From Gammaproteobacteria bacterium (lineage in GTDB: Bacteria > Pseudomonadota > Gammaproteobacteria > Xanthomonadales > Rhodanobacteraceae), in contig JAJPJT010000052.1 of assembly GCA_021324095.1 (NCBI GenBank), forward strand, positions 1 to 43,025: a DNA stretch of 43,025 bases. Reading direction: 5' to 3'. The notes below the pieces were generated by a model. It saw nothing but the letters and a program-made list of their open reading frames with translations. It had not been told where the DNA came from and searched no databases. Positions 1-7,812 of this stretch are shown piece after piece. How positions within the stretch are numbered: the stretch's first letter is position 1; each line of letters starts with the position of its first letter. Made by a program: the position numbers and the translations under genes.

Positions 1-181
1 ACTGGAATCGCCCGATCACGACGCAGGACGCCGACCATTCCCACACCCGCAGCGTTGGAGGGCGGCGGCGCGCGGCGACTTCGTCGGTCAAGACTTCGTC
101 CAGCGCCATGTGCAACGCGGGCGGCTGCGGCGCGGTGTGGATCAGCCGCCACTTGTAATCCTTCCAGTCCGTCCGGTTCAA
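1..181 (-). CDS. lplA: lipoate--protein ligase, catalytic domain (5' part only; runs off window)
   Basis: Only about 60 N-terminal codons are visible; the gene leaves the window at base 1. The reading starts at TTG (181-179), which overlaps the TGA of the upstream gene as TTGA. Translation gives WRLIHTAPQPPALHMALDE near residue 11 and then PPTLRVWEW and VVIGRF. These are typical of the N-terminus of the LplA/BPL catalytic fold, which activates lipoate with ATP and transfers it to lipoyl domains of 2-oxoacid dehydrogenases and GcvH. The family assignment rests on these recognised motifs. The lipoate-adenylate binding lysine lies beyond the window, so activity cannot be judged. The overlap with the accessory-domain gene implies translational coupling and 1:1 production. 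Confidence 0.8.
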   Translation of the reverse strand, partial: MNRTDWKDYKWRLIHTAPQPPALHMALDEVLTDEVAARRRPPTLRVWEWSASCVVIGRFQ

Positions 182-462
182 GCCGGCGACTCCACTGCAC
201 GCTGCACCGCCACCGCGATGGCCTCCGGCGAGACGCCGTACATCCTCACGTTGGATCCCAATGCGGCCTGGATCACCGCCGCGTGATGTCGGCTGCTTGC
301 GGTCGCGGGGGATCCTTCCAGCGCCACGTCGATCAGGGTCAGCGCCGAATCGGGTTCCAGGAAGAAATCACCGCTGATGCGCACCCGCGTCAACTTGCCG
401 TTGCGAACCTCGACGTCCGCCACGACCAGCTTGCCGCCGGGCATCTTGTATTCACCATGCAT
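178..462 (-). CDS. lipoate ligase accessory (C-terminal-type) domain protein, LplB-like
   Basis: A 94-residue protein starting MHGEYKMPGGKLV, followed by a segment containing VRISGDFFLEPDSAL and LIDVALEG. This is the pattern of the small lipoate-ligase accessory domain, which is fused to LplA in many bacteria but is a separate protein (LplB) in Thermoplasma acidophilum, where it is needed for lipoate adenylation. The frame stays open up to 513, but conserved sequence begins at the ATG at 462-460, so I chose that start; the ribosome site is weak. Its stop overlaps the TTG start of the catalytic-domain gene. Function is inferred from the family pattern and the coupling. Confidence 0.75.
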   Translation of the reverse strand: MHGEYKMPGGKLVVADVEVRNGKLTRVRISGDFFLEPDSALTLIDVALEGSPATASSRHHAAVIQAALGSNVRMYGVSPEAIAVAVQRAVESPA

Positions 463-516
463 CGCGCGATTATGGCTTGATTCCGAGGGCTGGTGCCATA
501 CAACGACAATCACCCG

Positions 517-636
517 CCGTTCGCCCTGACCTCAGGCGCGGAAGCGACGAAGTCGAAGTGCATCGACATGGCATTTCGACTTAGCGGCCGTTGGCCGCGT
601 GCCGAACCTGAGCTGTCGAAGGCTCAGCGCGAACGG
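517..636. repeat. palindromic intergenic repeat, CCGTTCGC...GCGAACGG family, copy 1
   Basis: A 120-bp element between lplB and parC with exact 8-bp inverted ends, CCGTTCGC (517-524) and GCGAACGG (629-636). It contains an internal hairpin-forming CTGAGC...GCTCAG near 607-628. The same ends and right-hand core recur at 6597-6713, and a degenerate shorter copy lies at 21644-21702. There is no coding capacity. Confidence 0.75.
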
Positions 637-656
637 CCTCCAAAGGTCAACTCGAC

Positions 657-2900
657 CTAACCGGTGGTTTCGATCCTGTCCACCCGCCGCAGACCTCGCG
701 GCAACAGGCCGCCGCGTTGCGCGCGACTGCCGCCGTATTCGACCAGGTCGGCCCATTTCAGCGTGAGCTTGCGCTGGCCTGCAAAGAGGGTAACTTCGCC
801 TTCGCCTTCCGCGACGACTGCGATGCCGGCGACGCGCTCCTCGCCTGAGTGCAGTTTGGCCTTGGGGATTTCGATCAGCTTGTTGCCGCGACCGCGGTCC
901 AGCTCGGGCAGGTCCGCCACCGAAAACATCAGGAGGTGCCCTTCGGTCGTCACGGCGACGATGCGATCGCGCGCGGGGTCGCTGACGTAGGCCGGTGCGA
1001 GCACGCGCGCATTTTCGTCCATGTTGATGACCTGCTTGCCGGCTTTCTTGTTGGCGACGAGGCCTTCGAAGCGCGTCAGGAATCCGTAACCGGCATCGGT
1101 TGCGAGGACCAGCTTGGTTCCGTTGTCGCCGATCGCGACCGCATCGAAGCGTGCACCGGGCGGTGGGGTGAAGCGGCCCGTCAGCGGCTCGCCATTGCCG
1201 CGTGCCGACGGCAGGGTGTGCGCGGCCGTAGAGTAGCTGCGGCCGGTGGAGTCGATGAAGACCGCCTGCTGCGAACTCTTGCCGCGTGCGCTGGCGAGAT
1301 ACCTGTCACTTTCCCGGTAGGAAAGCTCCGCGGCCATGACGTCGTGGCCCCTGGCTGCGCGCGCCCAGCCCTTCTCGCTGAGCACGATGGTGACCGGCTC
1401 CGACGTGACGAGCTCGCTCTCGTCCAGCGCCTGCGCGGCGGTGCGCTCGACCAGCGGCGAACGGCGCACGTCGCCGTATTTTTCGGCATCGGCTTTGAGT
1501 TCCTGCTTGATCAGCGTTTTCAGGCGCGCCTTCGACTTAAGCGTCACCTCGATCTTGGCGCGTTCCTCTTCCAGTTCATCGCGCTCGGCGTTGAGCTTCA
1601 TTTCCTCGAGCCGCGCGAGTTGCCGCAGCTTGGTTTCGAGGATGTAATCGGCCTGTTCCTCGGAAAGCTCGAAACGTTTGATCAGCGCCGGCTTCGGTTC
1701 GTCCTCGTGGCGGACGATGCGGATCACCTCGTCGAGGTTGAGGAACGCGATGCGCAGGCCTTCCAGCAGGTGCAGGCGGCGCTCGACCTTTTCCAGGCGA
1801 TGCTGCAGGCGTTTCGTCACGGTGTCGGCGCGGAAGCGCAGCCATTCCTCGAGAATCTGCTTGAGCGTCTTGACCTGCGGCCGGCCGTCCAAGCCGATCA
1901 TGTTGAGGTTGACCCGGAAGCTCTTTTCGAGGTCGGTGGTCGCGAACAGATGCTGCATCATCGCGCCGGTGTCCACGCGGTTCGAGCGCGGGATCAGCAC
2001 CAGCCGCACCGGGTTTTCGTGGTCGGATTCGTCGCGGAGGTCCTCGAGCATCGGCAGCTTCTTCGCGCGCATCTGCGCGGCGATCTGCTCGATCACCCGG
2101 GCTGGCGAGACCTGGTGCGGCAGCGCGGTCAGCACGATGTTGCCGCGTTCCTCGACGTACACCGCGCGGCAGCGCACCGATCCGTTGCCGGTCGCGTACA
2201 TCGCGGTCACTTCGTTCCGCGGCGTGATGATTTCGGCGGCGGTGGGGAAATCAGGTCCCTTGATGTGCTCGCACAGCTCGGCGATGCTGGCGGAAGGCTC
2301 GTCCAGCAAGTGGATGCACGCTGACGCGACTTCGCGGAGGTTGTGCGGAGGAATGTCTGTGGCCATGCCGACCGCGATGCCCGTGGAGCCGTTCAGCAGC
2401 ACATGCGGCATCCGCGCGGGCAACCAGGATGGCTCTTGCAGCGTGCCATCGAAATTGGGCGCCCATTCGACGGTGCCCATCGCGAGCTCGCCCAGCAGCA
2501 ATTCCGCGATCGGCGTCAGGCGCGATTCGGTGTAGCGCATCGCCGCGAAGGATTTCGGATCGTCCGACGATCCGAAATTGCCCTGGCCGTCGATCAGCGG
2601 ATATCGATACGAGAACGGCTGCGCCATCAGCACCATCGCCTCGTACACCGAGGTGTCGCCGTGCGGATGGAACTTGCCGATCACGTCGCCGACCGTGCGT
2701 GCGGATTTCTTGGGCTTCGCCGTCGCGGCGAGGCCAAGCTCGCTCATTGCATAGACGATACGGCGCTGGACCGGCTTCAGTCCATCGCCGATGAAGGGCA
2801 GGGCGCGATCCAGCACCACGTACATCGAATAGTCGAGATACGCCCGCTCTGCGTATTCGCGTAGCGGGATTTGTTCGAAGTTGGTCTCAAGCGAAGTCAT
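657..2900 (-). CDS. parC: DNA topoisomerase IV subunit A
   Basis: A 747-residue ParC, the usual length for gammaproteobacteria. With ParE it unlinks daughter chromosomes. The catalytic tyrosine is Y123 in [10 protein letters not shown], and the WHD-tower core carries [13 protein letters not shown] (70-82). [11 protein letters not shown] and the C-terminal beta-pinwheel blades follow. ParC rather than GyrA is favoured by [21 protein letters not shown] wording, the [23 protein letters not shown] context and the short C-terminal domain. At the quinolone-determining positions equivalent to E. coli S80 and E84 it has T83 and E87. parE is not in the window. The gene stands alone between a repeat and a 271-bp gap. 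Confidence 0.97.
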   Translation of the reverse strand: MTSLETNFEQIPLREYAERAYLDYSMYVVLDRALPFIGDGLKPVQRRIVYAMSELGLAATAKPKKSARTVGDVIGKFHPHGDTSVYEAMVLMAQPFSYRYPLIDGQGNFGSSDDPKSFAAMRYTESRLTPIAELLLGELAMGTVEWAPNFDGTLQEPSWLPARMPHVLLNGSTGIAVGMATDIPPHNLREVASACIHLLDEPSASIAELCEHIKGPDFPTAAEIITPRNEVTAMYATGNGSVRCRAVYVEERGNIVLTALPHQVSPARVIEQIAAQMRAKKLPMLEDLRDESDHENPVRLVLIPRSNRVDTGAMMQHLFATTDLEKSFRVNLNMIGLDGRPQVKTLKQILEEWLRFRADTVTKRLQHRLEKVERRLHLLEGLRIAFLNLDEVIRIVRHEDEPKPALIKRFELSEEQADYILETKLRQLARLEEMKLNAERDELEEERAKIEVTLKSKARLKTLIKQELKADAEKYGDVRRSPLVERTAAQALDESELVTSEPVTIVLSEKGWARAARGHDVMAAELSYRESDRYLASARGKSSQQAVFIDSTGRSYSTAAHTLPSARGNGEPLTGRFTPPPGARFDAVAIGDNGTKLVLATDAGYGFLTRFEGLVANKKAGKQVINMDENARVLAPAYVSDPARDRIVAVTTEGHLLMFSVADLPELDRGRGNKLIEIPKAKLHSGEERVAGIAVVAEGEGEVTLFAGQRKLTLKWADLVEYGGSRAQRGGLLPRGLRRVDRIETTG

Positions 2901-3171
2901 GGGTTTCCGTCATCCTGGCGCAGGGTGCACTGCGTGACAGGCAGTTAAAGCAGCACATCAAATGCGTCCGCAGGGTTGATCGGCGCGAGTCGCGCGAATA
3001 CCTCGAATATCGATCCGCGGAATTGTCGCCGGGTGCGAGCGTCAATGCACGCGTTCGGTTGCGATGCCGAGCTTCACGAGCTGCGCCTGCATGTTGTCGG
3101 AGCCCGCGAGATGCGCAACCAAGAATGTACGGTGTGGTTTCAGCAAGCCCGTTTTGGTGCATGCCGCACGA

Positions 3172-4344
3172 TCAACGAGGCACGCGGTAGCCGCCGGGCA
3201 CGCCATGCGGAGACAGGGTGAGTTGCCACAACTGGTCGCGGCGGGTGCGGAAGGTGGCGGCGGAACCTGACAGGTAATAACGCCACATCCGGCGGAAGCG
3301 TTCGTCGTAGCGCGGGTTGTTGGCCGACAGCTCCGGCCACGCCGCGTCGAAATTGGCCAGCCACGCCATCAAGGTCCTGTCGTAATCCGCGCCGAAGTTG
3401 TGCCAGTCCTCGACCACGAACAGGTTTTCCAGCGCCGGCGTCACCTGCGCGGCCGCCGGCACCATCGAATTCGGGAAGATGTATTTTTCGATCCAGGGAT
3501 CCGGGCGCGATGGCGTCGAATTGACGCCGATGCAGTGCAGCACGGACAGGCCGTCATCCTTCAGACAGCGCCGGCACACCTCGAAATAGGTGCGGTAGTT
3601 CTTCCAGCCGACGTGCTCGAACATGCCGATCGAGAACACCGCGTCGAATTTTTCGTCGAGATCGCGGTAATCCTGCAGTCGGATTTCGATCGGCAATCCC
3701 TTGCACAGGTCGCGCGCGAACTGTGCCTGCTGTCCGGACACCGTGACACCCACGCCCGACACCCCATATTTTTCGGCCGCGTATTTCAGCGCCTCGCCCC
3801 AGCCGCAGCCGATGTCGAGGATCTTCATGCCGGGTTTCAGTTGCAGTTTGCGGCAGACCAGATCCAGCTTGGCTTCTTCGGCGTCGTCGAGGTTCGTCGC
3901 GTCTTTCCAGTAGCCGCACGAATACACCAGCCGTTTACCAAGCATCTTCGCGAAAAGGTCGTTGCCGATGTCGTAGTGCGCCTTGCCGATCTTGAATGCC
4001 TTGCGTCCGCGCTGCATGTTGAGGAAACGTGCGCGAAGGTGTGCCCGCAGCGCGTCGAAATCGCGCAGGTGCTCGTCGAGGTGCGCGCCCAGCACGTGGT
4101 AGAAAAACTGGTCGAGCGAGGGTGTATCCCACCAGCCGTCCATGTAGGCCTCACCGAGGCCCAGCGAACCATGCGCGAAAGCACGCGCGAACACGCGTTC
4201 GTCGTGAACCTTGAGGTCCCAGGGCCGGTCACCATCGATGCGCACGTCCGCGTGATCGAGCAGCTTTTGCGCCTTCTCGCGCAGCGCCTGGTCGTGGCGG
4301 CTCAGGTGGGCGGCGGGTTCCGTCGGCGTCGCAAGATCGTTCAT
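3172..4344 (-). CDS. cfa: cyclopropane-fatty-acyl-phospholipid synthase
   Basis: A 390-residue SAM-dependent enzyme that methylenates cis double bonds of membrane phospholipid acyl chains. Visible family marks are HYDIGND (123-129), YSCGYW with the conserved cysteine C143, and the SAM-binding LDIGCGWGE (176-184). SIGMFEHVG and the late IFPNSMVP block follow. The start ATG (4344-4342) overlaps the stop of the upstream MFS gene as TGATG, so the two are very likely translationally coupled. In E. coli cfa is a stationary-phase and acid-stress gene; no RpoS promoter can be assigned here because transcription probably starts upstream of the transporter gene. Confidence 0.95.
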   Translation of the reverse strand: MNDLATPTEPAAHLSRHDQALREKAQKLLDHADVRIDGDRPWDLKVHDERVFARAFAHGSLGLGEAYMDGWWDTPSLDQFFYHVLGAHLDEHLRDFDALRAHLRARFLNMQRGRKAFKIGKAHYDIGNDLFAKMLGKRLVYSCGYWKDATNLDDAEEAKLDLVCRKLQLKPGMKILDIGCGWGEALKYAAEKYGVSGVGVTVSGQQAQFARDLCKGLPIEIRLQDYRDLDEKFDAVFSIGMFEHVGWKNYRTYFEVCRRCLKDDGLSVLHCIGVNSTPSRPDPWIEKYIFPNSMVPAAAQVTPALENLFVVEDWHNFGADYDRTLMAWLANFDAAWPELSANNPRYDERFRRMWRYYLSGSAATFRTRRDQLWQLTLSPHGVPGGYRVPR

Positions 4345-5537
4345 CAGGCAGTCCTGTGTGATCGGCGCAGGCTCCAGAGCAGGGGAACCGCGGCAATCTG
4401 CAAGACCAGCGCCGCGGTGACCGTGTAGAGCGGATTTCTATCGTACAACACGCCGAGCAACACGCTCCCGGCGAACCATGCACTGCCATAGATCGCGTTG
4501 AACACGCCCAGTACGGTGGCGCGGCGTTCGCGCGGGATGCGCTGCGCGACGGCGGCGCGAAACAGCGAATCGTGTGCGCCGAAACCGATGCCCCACAGCA
4601 CCATCCCCGCAAGCGCCGCCCACGGTCCGCCGAGGAACACCAACGGCGCGTACAGCGCCGGCACCAGCGTGCTCCACAGCAGCACCGAGAGCCCCTGCCG
4701 GTCGAACAACTTGCCGAGCGCGAGGGCGGTCAGGCCGCCGGCCAGGCTGGCGACCGCGTACAGGCCCGGTACCACGTCGTTGGCGACGACGTGATCGCGG
4801 GCGAGGTGGAACGCGATCAGCGCGAAATCGGAATAACCCGCCGCGATCAGCGCGGTCGCGGCGAGGAAGACCTTGAGGTCGCGCAACGCTTTCGCATCGG
4901 GAACCGGACGGCCGTCGAGTTCCTCTGGCTGCGGAAAGCGCGCACGCGCGATCGCCAGCGTCGCCAGTGCGGCCAGTGCGGGCAGCAGCAGCCACGCGAA
5001 GGCGTGGCGATAGCCGCCGTGCAGGAACAGCACCGCCGCCGCAATCAACGGGCCCAACACGGCGCCGATCGAATCCAGCGCCTCATGCAACCCGAATGCC
5101 CAGCCGGCGCCGCCCATGTCCTTCGCGGCGTAGGAGAGCATCGCATCGCGCGCGGGCGTGCGCAGCGCCTTGCCGCTGCGCTCCAGGATCACGAGCCCCG
5201 CCGCGACCGGCCAATTGCCCGCGAGCGCCAATGCAGGTACCGCGAGCAGGTTGATCGCGTAACCGACGATCGTGATCGCCCAATAGCGCTTGGTGCGATC
5301 GGCCAGCGCGCCGGTGAACAGGCGCAGAACGTATCCCAGCAGTTCGCCGCCGCCCGCGACCAGTCCGACGATCGCGCCGGTCGCACCGAGCGTGCCGAGA
5401 TACGGTCCCCAGATGGAGCGCGAACCCTCGTAGGTCATGTCGGCGAACAGACTGACGACGCCGAGCAGCACGACGAATGTCAGCGCGCGTCGTGCGGCCG
5501 TGGCGTCGCTCAAGCCCATCTGCGTTTGCGGGTCCAT
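4344..5537 (-). CDS. MFS transporter
   Basis: A 397-residue integral membrane protein with about 12 hydrophobic segments. After the first helices it carries the motif-A-like GALADRTKRYWAI. A second half-repeat begins after the loop around EELDGRPVPDAKAL. The family (major facilitator superfamily, single-component permease) is clear, but the substrate cannot be told. It overlaps cfa by one base (TGATG). This coupling suggests a shared role, perhaps in envelope stress or lipid handling, but that is inference only. The ATG at 5537-5535 is the first in-frame methionine that precedes the hydrophobic region. Confidence 0.85.
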   Translation of the reverse strand: MDPQTQMGLSDATAARRALTFVVLLGVVSLFADMTYEGSRSIWGPYLGTLGATGAIVGLVAGGGELLGYVLRLFTGALADRTKRYWAITIVGYAINLLAVPALALAGNWPVAAGLVILERSGKALRTPARDAMLSYAAKDMGGAGWAFGLHEALDSIGAVLGPLIAAAVLFLHGGYRHAFAWLLLPALAALATLAIARARFPQPEELDGRPVPDAKALRDLKVFLAATALIAAGYSDFALIAFHLARDHVVANDVVPGLYAVASLAGGLTALALGKLFDRQGLSVLLWSTLVPALYAPLVFLGGPWAALAGMVLWGIGFGAHDSLFRAAVAQRIPRERRATVLGVFNAIYGSAWFAGSVLLGVLYDRNPLYTVTAALVLQIAAVPLLWSLRRSHRTA

Positions 5538-5553
5538 TGCTCAAAAGCATTTG

Positions 5554-5622
5554 GACACGGATAAAGCCGGATTGCCACGGATGAAAAGACTTTATCCACG
5601 CACATCAGATTTGATCCGTGTC
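5554..5622. repeat. inverted repeat between DUF190 gene and MFS gene
   Basis: Exact 9-bp arms GACACGGAT (5554-5562) and ATCCGTGTC (5614-5622) flank a loop with a further CCACGGAT. On the minus strand it lies after the DUF190 stop (5656) and before the MFS start (5537). It could end the fluoride operon transcript or be a small mobile palindrome; there is no clear U-tract. Confidence 0.45.
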
Positions 5623-5655
5623 GAAAAATTCGCTTGCGGTGCTCCACTGTTCGTT

Positions 5656-5988
5656 TCACCCCAGCACACCGAATTCGGCAGGCAGGATCGCATAGAACAT
5701 CTGCAGGTTTTCCTCGCGCACGCGCGCGAGCATCCGGTCGGCCGCCTCGCGCGTGACCACGAAATCCACGCGCACGGTTTCCTGCCCGGCAAGTTCCAGG
5801 AAATGCGCTTCGTGGGTCACGCCATGGCGGCCGTAACCCGCGATCGAGCGGAACGCGGTGCCGCCGGACAGGCCGATTTTCTTGGCTTCCGCGAGCAGCC
5901 AGTCGTACAGCAGCACGCCGCCGTGGCGGCGGCTTTCGTGCACGAAAAATCGCAGATAGACGCCTTGGGTGGGCGTGGTGTCGTTCAT
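5656..5988 (-). CDS. DUF190 family (PII-like) protein
   Basis: A 110-residue protein of the DUF190 family, which has a PII-like ferredoxin fold. It shows the family order: an early YLRFFVHES strand, the helix LLYDWLLAEAKKIGL, GGTAFRSIAGYGRHG, then the VDFVVTREAADRML region. The ATG (5988-5986) overlaps the crcB TGA (5987-5985), giving ATGA coupling. DUF190 genes commonly accompany crcB, and the family is thought to assist or regulate fluoride export; the biochemical role is not established. It should be controlled by the same fluoride riboswitch as crcB. Confidence 0.88.
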   Translation of the reverse strand: MNDTTPTQGVYLRFFVHESRRHGGVLLYDWLLAEAKKIGLSGGTAFRSIAGYGRHGVTHEAHFLELAGQETVRVDFVVTREAADRMLARVREENLQMFYAILPAEFGVLG

Positions 5989-6377
5989 GCGAAATGCCTC
6001 AGCAGCGCCTGCATCAGCGCGAAGCCCGCCAGCGTCATCGCGAGCGTGCCGATCACGTGAATGCCAATGATTGCCACGGTCCAGCCGTATTGCTCGCGCA
6101 ACAGAAGCGTGACCGTTTCGCCGGAAAATGTCGAGAAAGTGGTAAGGCCGCCCAGAAATCCGGTCGTGACGAACAGGCGCGTTTCCGGCGACAGCGACTG
6201 GAACTGCGCGAACGCGCCCAGGATCAGGCCCATCAACAGTCCGCCCAGCAGGTTGGCCGCCACCGTTCCCAGCGGCACCGTCGGAAAGAGGGGATTGAAC
6301 CAGACGCCGAACAGATAACGCAGGCAGGCGCCGAGGAAGGCGCCGCAACCTGTCGCGAGCAGGGCATACATGAGCAT
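5985..6377 (-). CDS. crcB: fluoride ion exporter CrcB/Fluc
   Basis: A 130-residue, four-helix membrane protein of the CrcB/Fluc family, whose dual-topology dimers are fluoride channels. Recognised features are GAFLGACLRYL near the N-terminus, GTVAANLLGGLLMG in helix 2, and GFLGGLTTFSTFSGE, the conserved TTFSTF segment lining the pore. The open frame extends to 6449, but that stretch lies in the leader downstream of the riboswitch, so ATG 6377 (or 6371) is the start. The upstream aptamer at 6469-6527 independently confirms the function. DUF190 follows with a 4-base overlap. Confidence 0.95.
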   Translation of the reverse strand: MLMYALLATGCGAFLGACLRYLFGVWFNPLFPTVPLGTVAANLLGGLLMGLILGAFAQFQSLSPETRLFVTTGFLGGLTTFSTFSGETVTLLLREQYGWTVAIIGIHVIGTLAMTLAGFALMQALLRHFA

Positions 6378-6451
6378 GGACGATCCGACTCCGTTTGCAG
6401 GGTTGTCGGGCACCGCGCGCGCTGGCCGCTCGTCATGCGGCGATGCCAACG

Positions 6452-6467
6452 CACCGGAATCCCGGTG
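6452..6467 (-). promoter_or_regulatory. hairpin next to the fluoride aptamer (possible expression platform)
   Basis: CACCGG (6452-6457) and CCGGTG (6462-6467) form a 6-bp stem with a 4-base loop almost directly after the aptamer's 3' end. No U-run follows, so simple intrinsic termination is not supported. Rho-dependent or translational control of crcB is possible. Confidence 0.35.
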
Positions 6468-6468
6468 G

Positions 6469-6530
6469 CGTAGGCATCATCAGCCGCTCGATCGGACGCG
6501 GCGGTTCGGGGAGGCATGCCATCTCCCTTG
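6469..6530 (-). promoter_or_regulatory. fluoride riboswitch (crcB RNA motif)
   Basis: Read on the minus strand from 6527, the RNA is GGGAGATGGCATGCCTCCC, then a P2 helix closing CCGC with GCGG, then CTGATGATGCCTACG ending at 6469. This fits the crcB motif: P1 is GGGA/TCCC, the loop GGCAT pairs with the 3' ATGCC as the conserved pseudoknot, and CTGATGATGCCTAC is the signature 3' strand. It lies 91 bases before the crcB start. Fluoride with Mg2+ stabilises this fold and turns on the downstream gene in known examples. Confidence 0.95.
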
Positions 6531-6541
6531 CAAGCCCGCGT

Positions 6542-6572
6542 ATAGTAGCCGAGCGCCTCGCGATAGCGTCAA
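6542..6572 (-). promoter_or_regulatory. sigma70-like promoter of the crcB-DUF190 operon
   Basis: TTGACG (6572-6567) and TACTAT (6547-6542) lie 19 bases apart on the minus strand. The predicted start, near 6535, is just ahead of the fluoride aptamer. The spacer is longer than ideal, but position relative to the riboswitch supports the call. Confidence 0.6.
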
Positions 6573-6596
6573 GTGAGCGGACGACTATCTTGAAAT

Positions 6597-6713
6597 CCGT
6601 TCGCCTTGAGCGTAGCCGCCGAAGGCGCGAAGTCGAAGGGCGGAGCGCTTCGACTTCATTCGCTGCGCTCATGCAGCGTGTCCTGAGCTTGTCGAAAGGC
6701 TCAGCGCGAACGG
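6597..6713. repeat. palindromic intergenic repeat, CCGTTCGC...GCGAACGG family, copy 2
   Basis: A 117-bp element with exact 8-bp inverted ends (6597-6604 and 6706-6713). It carries the internal hairpins GAAGTCGAAG...CTTCGACTTC and CTGAGCTTGTCGAAAGGCTCAG. It sits between the crcB promoter and the end of the HEXXH protein gene and shares ends and the right-hand core with 517-636. Confidence 0.8.
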
Positions 6714-6728
6714 TTCAAAGCTTGGCGG

Positions 6729-7175
6729 TCAGCACAACAATCCGCGCGATTCCAGGAACGCGCGGGCGTCTTCGGCGTCGCGTTCGAACCACGCGCGTGC
6801 CGAGCCAAGCCGGAACGAGTAGCCCCAGGCATCCATGTCCGCGAGGGCGCGCTCGCGGCCGAAGCCGGGCAGCGCGTCGGCCAGCGCGATCTGGAGGTAG
6901 CAGGCCGCGTCTTCTTCCTCGAGCGAATCGCTGGCGTCGGTATGGATCGACGCGCGACGTGCCGGATCGGCGACCAGCAGGTGGCAGGCTTCATGCAACA
7001 GCGAGTGCACCGGCGTGTCCGCGCGCACATACACCTTCGACGCGATCACGCCGGCTTCGGGTTCGCCCCAGAAGCTGCCGGGGATCGGCGCGTCGTCGGC
7101 GACATGCATCAATTCGAGATCATGCCGTGCGAGCAGGTTGGCTGCCGCCTCGAAGCCGACGTCGGCGAGGAGCAG
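6729..7175 (-). CDS. putative HEXXH metallopeptidase-like protein, 5' end disrupted by repeats
   Basis: The conserved-looking part runs from LLLADVGFEAA to the C-terminus (about 148 residues) and includes HSLLHEACHLLV, a zinc-peptidase HEXXH motif. Acidic DASDSLEEEDAACYLQI and ADMDAWGY follow. I do not recognise a named family. The frame continues upstream to 7514, but that part translates palindromic repeat DNA (PPWGEGRGEG-type peptide) and is not credible. No ATG, GTG or TTG lies between the repeat and the conserved part. A CTG at 7175-7173, with GGAG five bases upstream, is the best remaining start. The original start may have been lost when repeats were inserted. Confidence 0.55.
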   Translation of the reverse strand: MLLADVGFEAAANLLARHDLELMHVADDAPIPGSFWGEPEAGVIASKVYVRADTPVHSLLHEACHLLVADPARRASIHTDASDSLEEEDAACYLQIALADALPGFGRERALADMDAWGYSFRLGSARAWFERDAEDARAFLESRGLLC

Positions 7176-7199
7176 GACTGCTCCGGAATCACGCGATAT

Positions 7200-7510
7200 T
7201 GCTGCCCCCTCACCCCGGCCCTCTCCCCACGGGGGAGAGGGGGAAAAGCCGACGCGTCGCGAAGCCGGCTCCTGCTTCCCCTCTCCCCGTATGAGAGAGG
7301 AAGAATTGTTTCGCAGCGCCGTGTCTTGGCCTTTCGCCTCTCCCCACGGGGGGTGGGCCGGCGCGTTTGTGAACTGCTGGGAGCAGTTCACGCGCTGGCG
7401 AACGCCCGAAGCAGGAGGTTGAGGGCAGGGTTGCTTGGCGAGCGCAGGACGCGCGAGCTTAGCAACGGGAGACAAGCGCGCAGCGCTTGGCGGGTGAGGG
7501 GGGACTTTGA
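7200..7510. repeat. cluster of CCTCTCCCC-type palindromic repeats
   Basis: Intergenic DNA downstream of minE is filled with short palindromes. The clearest is CCCTCTCCCC (7219-7228) with GGGGAGAGGG (7232-7241), a perfect 10-bp stem with a 3-base loop. Related CCTCTCCCC blocks lie near 7280 and 7340. A GC-rich tail runs to 7510 with no gene-like signal. Such elements are common between genes in this group of bacteria; here they appear to run into a reading frame. Confidence 0.7.
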
Positions 7511-7532
7511 TCATCTCACCGATCCGTGGCGT

Positions 7533-7802
7533 TCACGTGCCGGTTGCTGCCTTCGGCTCCGGCAGCGCCACCGACAACTCAAGCACTTCGCCTTCGCTGC
7601 TGCGCTCGACGTTGATCTGGACCGCGTCCGTGTCGACATGCACGTATTTGCGGATCACTTCCAGCAACTCGTTGCGCAGCAATGGAAGATAATCGGGGCC
7701 GCCGCGCGTGGCGCGCTCCTGCGCGACGATGATGCGCAGGCGCTCGCGCGCGATGCTCGCGGTGTTCTTCGGGCGCGGGCGCAGAAAATCGAGCAGACTC
7801 AT
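7533..7802 (-). CDS. minE: cell division topological specificity factor MinE
   Basis: An 89-residue MinE. The N-terminal membrane-binding and anti-MinCD segment includes [16 protein letters not shown] (15-30). The dimerisation domain carries [17 protein letters not shown] and the strand VQINVERS. It stimulates MinD ATPase and drives the pole-to-pole oscillation that keeps the Z-ring at midcell. It lies 10 bases after minD on the same strand. Confidence 0.97.
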   Translation of the reverse strand: MSLLDFLRPRPKNTASIARERLRIIVAQERATRGGPDYLPLLRNELLEVIRKYVHVDTDAVQINVERSSEGEVLELSVALPEPKAATGT

Positions 7803-7812
7803 CGCGTCCTCC

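Noticed and set aside
849..2324. Long open frame (491 codons) on the plus strand
   Set aside because: It is antisense to parC, lacks recognisable domains and is the kind of shadow frame that GC-rich third positions produce.
2887..3162. 91-codon minus-strand frame between cfa and parC
   Set aside because: It overlaps the parC start, has no family resemblance and is Arg-rich shadow-like.
6378..6449. Longer N-terminus for CrcB
   Set aside because: This part is leader RNA just downstream of the riboswitch and has no resemblance to CrcB family members.
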